DNA of 8,060 nucleotides from Clostridiales bacterium. GTDB lineage: Bacteria; Bacillota; Clostridia; Christensenellales; JAISNN01. The notes under the pieces were generated by a model that saw only the letters and a list, made by a program, of their open reading frames with translations, searched no databases and was not told where the DNA came from. The stretch covers positions 1-8,060 of the forward strand of contig JAISQX010000200.1 of assembly GCA_031273965.1 (NCBI GenBank). Reading direction: 5' to 3'. Positions 5,055 through 8,060 of this stretch are shown here, piece by piece. Made by a program: the position numbers and the translations under genes. Position 1 is the first letter of the stretch, and each line of letters opens with the position of its first letter.

Positions 5055-6083
5055 ATGAAAAAAACATTATTGTTTGCGCTTATGGCGATTGCGTGCTTGG
5101 GCTTGTTGTCAAGTTGCGCGTGGGTCAATAAGATTTTTAATAAGAACGACGATAAATCCGTAGAGATAAGCGTTTATATTCCGGACGGCGCGCCGCTTTT
5201 GGCGATAGCCGATATGGTGAGGGACGGAGAGGGCGCGATAGACAAGAATTATTCCGTCGGATACGAGGTTGTGACGGGAGCGCAGATTGCGCCGTTGCTT
5301 CAGCAAGGGACGCCCGATATCGCTTTTGCGCCGATAAACGTTTGTGCGATTGCGTTTAACAGCAACGATTATGTTCTTGCGGGAGTCGCGGTCTGGGGCT
5401 TGAACCATATCGTCACGCGCGAGAACGGTATCACGAGTCTTGAACAGCTAAAGGGGCAGACGATTTACGCCTTTCAGCTTGCAGCGACGCCCGGGATAAC
5501 CTTAAAAGCCGTTTTGACCAAAAACGGAATCGGATATATAGAAGATCAAGAAACGGCGCCCGCCGATAAGGTAAACATTGTCGGATTAAGCGACGCGAAT
5601 ATCGTCGCGCAGGCGATAAAAACGGGCAGTATAGAGGGAAAAGAAGTAAAATTTGCGCTATTGCCGGAACCCGTTATGACGGCGGCGGTCAATAGTTCGG
5701 GCGGAGCGGTCAGGCACGCTTTCGATATACAGGAGCTTTGGGGAGAGGGTAGCTATCCCCAAGTCGGAGTAGTCGTCAAAAAGAGTCTTACGGAGAGTCA
5801 CAAGGACTTTGTCGATAAGTTTATCGCGCGTCTTGACGATTCCGAGAGATTTGCCAGAGAAAACCCCAACGCTTGCGCCACAATAGCGATAAATGCTATG
5901 CAATCCGCGGGATTGCCTTCGGTCGCGGTGGTGGAGTCGTTCCTTGCGGGGAGCGGACAGAGCGCGTTTTTGTTCAAGAGCGCTCAAGACGCAAAAGCCG
6001 CGGTCAAGGCGTACCTTGCGGCGTTGACTCCGAATCTTATCGGAGGAAGTCAGCCGGGCGACGCGTTTTATTATCAAGGTTAA
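5055..6083 (+). CDS. ABC transporter substrate-binding lipoprotein (NitT/TauT type, substrate unknown)
   Basis: A 342-residue extracytoplasmic binding protein. It starts with a lipoprotein signal (MKKT, hydrophobic core, lipobox LSSC with Cys21 as the lipidated residue) and a short charged linker. The mature part has the two-lobed pattern of the nitrate/sulfonate/taurine/thiamine-precursor binding proteins: an ISVYIPDGAPLLAIADMV opening (38-55), DIAFAPINV in lobe 1, ITSLEQLKGQTIYAF at the hinge (about 119-133), the ATPGITLKAVLTKNGI helix (136-151) and ALLPEPVMTA (about 200-209). The permease and ATPase genes follow, confirming an importer. The ligand cannot be told from sequence: no TPP riboswitch and no thiamine, sulfonate or nitrate genes lie nearby. 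It is separated from the permease gene by 183 bp carrying a hairpin. Confidence 0.9.
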   Translation: MKKTLLFALMAIACLGLLSSCAWVNKIFNKNDDKSVEISVYIPDGAPLLAIADMVRDGEGAIDKNYSVGYEVVTGAQIAPLLQQGTPDIAFAPINVCAIAFNSNDYVLAGVAVWGLNHIVTRENGITSLEQLKGQTIYAFQLAATPGITLKAVLTKNGIGYIEDQETAPADKVNIVGLSDANIVAQAIKTGSIEGKEVKFALLPEPVMTAAVNSSGGAVRHAFDIQELWGEGSYPQVGVVVKKSLTESHKDFVDKFIARLDDSERFARENPNACATIAINAMQSAGLPSVAVVESFLAGSGQSAFLFKSAQDAKAAVKAYLAALTPNLIGGSQPGDAFYYQG

Positions 6084-6094
6084 ATTATCGGACG

Positions 6095-6128
6095 TTAGGG
6101 AAAGATTTTTTTTGAAGTCTTTCCCTAA
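6095..6128 (+). other. Stable hairpin between the binding-protein and permease genes
   Basis: TTAGGGAAAGA (6095-6105) pairs perfectly with TCTTTCCCTAA (6118-6128), an 11-bp stem with a 12-nt loop containing a T8 run; a few inner T-A and T-G pairs could lengthen it. It begins 11 bp after the lipoprotein stop. No T tract follows, so it is not a standard terminator. By analogy with other ABC operons it may protect the 5' message from 3' decay and keep binding protein in excess over permease and ATPase. Confidence 0.6.
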
Positions 6129-6258
6129 AGCCCTTTCAAAGATTTTTATAATATCTATAGGAAAGTCGTCGCAAAATACGCTCGGTTTTCGATTATCCGT
6201 CCATAATAAAACGGCGCTTTGGGTCTTGAGAGTTTTGTGACGGGGCAGTATTGTTATT

Positions 6259-6262
6259 GGAG
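6259..6262 (+). promoter_or_regulatory. Ribosome binding site that sets the permease start
   Basis: GGAG (6259-6262) lies 4 nt before the ATG at 6267, a tight but usable spacing. The frame is open upstream to a TTG at 6219 and includes a GTG at 6237, but neither has a clear ribosome site, so 6267 is preferred. Confidence 0.6.
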
Positions 6263-6266
6263 AATA

Positions 6267-7121
6267 ATGGGTAAAAAACAGCATAAGGGATTTTTTTATT
6301 ATGAGAGGAAATATAAGCGCGCGGTTTACTTCGTGCTGTCTTTTCTTTTTATGTTGGGACTCTGGTGGCTGTTGTCGGAGACGACGTTCAAGCGCAGCGG
6401 GGTCATTCCTTCGCCCCAAAAAGCCTTTGCCGCGCTGTCGGAAATATTAAAAACTCAAAAGCTATGGACGGCGGTAAACAACACGCTTACAAAAAGTCTT
6501 GCGGGATTTTTTATTTCCATGGTTCTCGGATTTGTATTTGCCGTAACGGCGGCGACGTCCGACAGGTTCAAGCATTTTTTTGACCCCGTGGTTTCGGTTC
6601 TCCGCTCGGTGCCGACTCTCGGCGTCACATACATTTTGTTTATGTGGCTTGACGGGAGAAAGACGGCTATCGTCATTGGCGTACTGATTATTCTGCCGAT
6701 GCTGTATTCGACTATGTACGGCGCGATAACCAATGTCGACAAAAAACTAATCGATATGGCGGCGGTCTACAAGGTGTCAAAAGTAAGGCGGATAACAGGC
6801 ATCTATCTGCCGGCGGTTACGCCTTATATATTTTCGTCCGCAATAGCCGGTTTGGGATTGAATATAAAAGTCGTTATCGCCGCGGAGATAATCGGGATAC
6901 CGAGGGATACCATAGGGTCTTTTATTTTCCGCGGATACAATATGTTTGATTACACGGCGTTGTTTGTCTGGGTGATTATAGCCGTCGCGGTGAGTTTTTT
7001 GTGCGAAGCCTTGCTTAAGCTTATTATGCGGTTTTGCATGCCGTGGAAGTACGAAAACGTAAAATCGGTATTCAAAGTCTTTCGTTTGATAAAGCCGAAA
7101 GGGGAGGCTTCAAATAAATGA
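6267..7121 (+). CDS. ABC transporter permease (NitT/TauT type)
   Basis: A 284-residue inner-membrane channel subunit of the importer. It has a basic cytoplasmic N-terminus, a first membrane segment (about 19-36), the GVIPSPQKAF motif (45-54) that precedes the core in SsuC/TauC-like permeases, and about five more hydrophobic segments. The cytoplasmic EAA loop, which docks on the ATPase, reads DMAAVYKVSKVRRITGIYLP (163-182), with the expected Gly and final Leu-Pro. RSVPTLG (113-119) and AAEIIG (205-210) are further family signatures. The TGA overlaps the ATPase start in an ATGA arrangement, so the two are translationally coupled. The basic C-terminal tail (about 258-284) is somewhat long. Confidence 0.93.
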   Translation: MGKKQHKGFFYYERKYKRAVYFVLSFLFMLGLWWLLSETTFKRSGVIPSPQKAFAALSEILKTQKLWTAVNNTLTKSLAGFFISMVLGFVFAVTAATSDRFKHFFDPVVSVLRSVPTLGVTYILFMWLDGRKTAIVIGVLIILPMLYSTMYGAITNVDKKLIDMAAVYKVSKVRRITGIYLPAVTPYIFSSAIAGLGLNIKVVIAAEIIGIPRDTIGSFIFRGYNMFDYTALFVWVIIAVAVSFLCEALLKLIMRFCMPWKYENVKSVFKVFRLIKPKGEASNK

Positions 7122-7831
7122 TAAAATTTGAAAAAGCTTGCTTTTCCTATGGAGACACGGTGATTTTGAACGAATTTTCCGCGGAATTTACAAAGAACTC
7201 AATAAATTGCATATTGGGTCCGTCAGGTTGCGGAAAGACTACGGTATTAAATCTGCTTGCGGGTAATTTGGTTTTGCAAAGAGGAAGCCTTACGGGAACG
7301 GACAAGAACGTGTCGTACGTCTTTCAGGAGGACAGGCTGATACCCGAGATGACCGTATACAAAAATCTTGATTTTATATTAAAACAAAAAATTCCGGACA
7401 AAGCCGAAAGACGCGAGGTAATATACAAAAACTTAAAGGACGTGGGACTTGAGAAAGCGGGCGAATTGTATTTGAGACAGCTCTCCGGCGGAATGGCTCA
7501 AAGAGTGTCGCTTGCGAGGGCTTTTGCGTATCCGTCAACCACGATACTTATGGACGAGCCGCTAAAAGGTCTGGATACAAAGACCAAGGGGGGGATAGAA
7601 GAGGTGTTTTTTAAGCTCTGGGAGAGCGACAGGCGCACGACGTTTTTTGTCACGCACGATATCGACGAAGGTTTGCTTGTGGCGGACGAGATATTCGTAT
7701 TCTCGGACAAACCGCTGCGCATAATCAATAGATATCGGGTAAATACCCCTAAGGGAGCGGGAAAGCTTTACGATTCCGAATTTGTAAGGATCAAGACGGA
7801 TATTTATCGTGATATCGAAAATTATTCTTAG
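7118..7831 (+). CDS. ABC transporter ATP-binding protein (NitT/TauT type)
   Basis: A 237-residue ATPase that energises the importer. All nucleotide-binding motifs are intact: Walker A GPSGCGKTT (34-42), Q-loop FQED with Gln70, signature LSGGMAQR (122-129), Walker B TILMDEP (142-148), D-loop GLD (151-153) and H-loop His180 (FFVTHDIDEG). The HDIDEGLLVADEIFVFSDKP stretch is typical of the SsuB/TauB/ThiZ group. Length is normal, without an extra C-terminal regulatory domain. The ATG at 7118 overlaps the permease TGA, and GGGGAGG (7101-7107) lies 10 nt upstream inside the permease gene. The final genes of this operon give no hint of the substrate. Confidence 0.95.
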   Translation: MIKFEKACFSYGDTVILNEFSAEFTKNSINCILGPSGCGKTTVLNLLAGNLVLQRGSLTGTDKNVSYVFQEDRLIPEMTVYKNLDFILKQKIPDKAERREVIYKNLKDVGLEKAGELYLRQLSGGMAQRVSLARAFAYPSTTILMDEPLKGLDTKTKGGIEEVFFKLWESDRRTTFFVTHDIDEGLLVADEIFVFSDKPLRIINRYRVNTPKGAGKLYDSEFVRIKTDIYRDIENYS

Positions 7832-7919
7832 AAATATATATAGAACGCGCGCGTCGGCGTCGGCGGGTCTTTTGGAATACGGATTTTTTTGGGGGTGAAT
7901 CTATTAAAATTTTCGAATA

Positions 7920-8048
7920 ATGGCTAAGAAAGCGAGAGGGAAAGGAGAGAGTGGGACAAAAGGAGCCGAAGGAAGCGCAAAAAAAGTTAAAAAATTTTTA
8001 AAAAGGGTATTGACAAAAGGAAAAGTATGGAGTATAATGATACCGTGA
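7920..8048 (+). CDS. Possible 42-residue basic small protein (doubtful)
   Basis: An ATG frame of 42 residues, very rich in Lys, Gly and Arg (starts MAKKARGKGE, later KKVKKFLKR). It has no ribosome site at usable distance, and its 3' third overlaps the A/T-tract and the perfect-consensus promoter at 8010-8038. The composition follows from the purine-rich DNA here, so chance is the likelier explanation. I recognise no family. Confidence 0.15.
   Translation: MAKKARGKGESGTKGAEGSAKKVKKFLKRVLTKGKVWSIMIP
7979..8038 (+). promoter_or_regulatory. Strong promoter with A/T-tract for the gene beyond the right edge
   Basis: TTGACA (8010-8015), a 17-bp spacer and TATAAT (8033-8038) form a perfect sigma-A promoter. 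Directly upstream, 7979-8004 is A/T-tract DNA (runs of A7, A6, T5 and A5) resembling an UP element, which would boost transcription. The predicted start is near 8045, so the leader to the ribosome site at 8056 is short. Confidence 0.87.
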
Positions 8049-8055
8049 CAATAAT

Positions 8056-8060
8056 AGGAG
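8056..8060 (+). promoter_or_regulatory. Ribosome binding site of a gene starting outside the window
   Basis: AGGAG forms the last five bases. With the promoter just upstream, a coding start is expected some 6-12 nt beyond the window edge. Nothing can be said about the product. Confidence 0.6.

Noticed and set aside
6147..6152. Internal promoter for the permease (TATAAT)
   Set aside because: The region 16-18 bp upstream has no TTGACA-like hexamer, so it is probably a chance AT-rich match.
5658..6419. Long minus-strand open frame of 253 codons
   Set aside because: It lies antisense to the binding-protein and permease genes, has an Arg-rich low-quality composition, and no motif or ribosome site.
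7845..7889. Terminator after the ABC ATPase gene
   Set aside because: There is a CG palindrome (7845-7854) and a T7 run (7883-7889), but no stem adjacent to the T run that I could pair convincingly.

Overview
The window looks like the chromosome of an anaerobic, endospore-forming Firmicute, probably Clostridia. The reasons are a CotF-type spore coat gene pair, a clostridial-style FeoB with its Cys-rich partner, a biotin synthase with the cysteine pattern of strict anaerobes, and consensus sigma-A promoters with AGGAG-type ribosome sites. I cannot name a genus.

Layout: (1) 2-1525, plus strand: the 3' two thirds of feoB (ferrous iron permease, cut by the left edge), then a 66-aa FeoB-associated Cys-rich membrane protein, closed by a strong terminator (1548-1590). 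(2) 1609-2095, minus strand: a two-gene spore coat operon, a 63-aa small helical protein followed by a 95-aa CotF-family protein, convergent with feo. (3) 2256-4798, plus strand: a biotin operon, bioY-bioB-bioD. It starts with a near-perfect BirA operator that overlaps the -35 box of a perfect-consensus promoter; the promoter lies so close to bioY that the transcript should be leaderless. (4) 4799-5054: an intergenic region with a palindrome upstream of a second consensus promoter. (5) 5055-7831, plus strand: a NitT/TauT-type ABC importer (lipoprotein, permease, ATPase) of unknown substrate, with a hairpin between the first two genes. (6) 7832-8060: a spacer with a purine-rich tract, an A/T-tract, a perfect-consensus promoter and an AGGAG site at the edge, so another gene should start just outside the window.

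How the genes work together: FeoB and its partner import Fe(II). BioY is a small-molecule S-component controlled with BioD and BioB, the last two steps of biotin synthesis; no bioA, bioF or pimelate genes are present here. The ABC importer is a separate unit with its own promoter and possible operator. I see no mobile elements, CRISPR, tRNA or rRNA.

Most of the window is ordinary core metabolism. The parts worth a second look are the biotin operon (BirA operator on a leaderless promoter, a BioY lacking the usual Lys of its D-x-x-K motif and carrying a polar tail, a Type II-like BioB) and the uncharacterised operator and substrate of the ABC importer. I do not see a clearly new multi-gene system.
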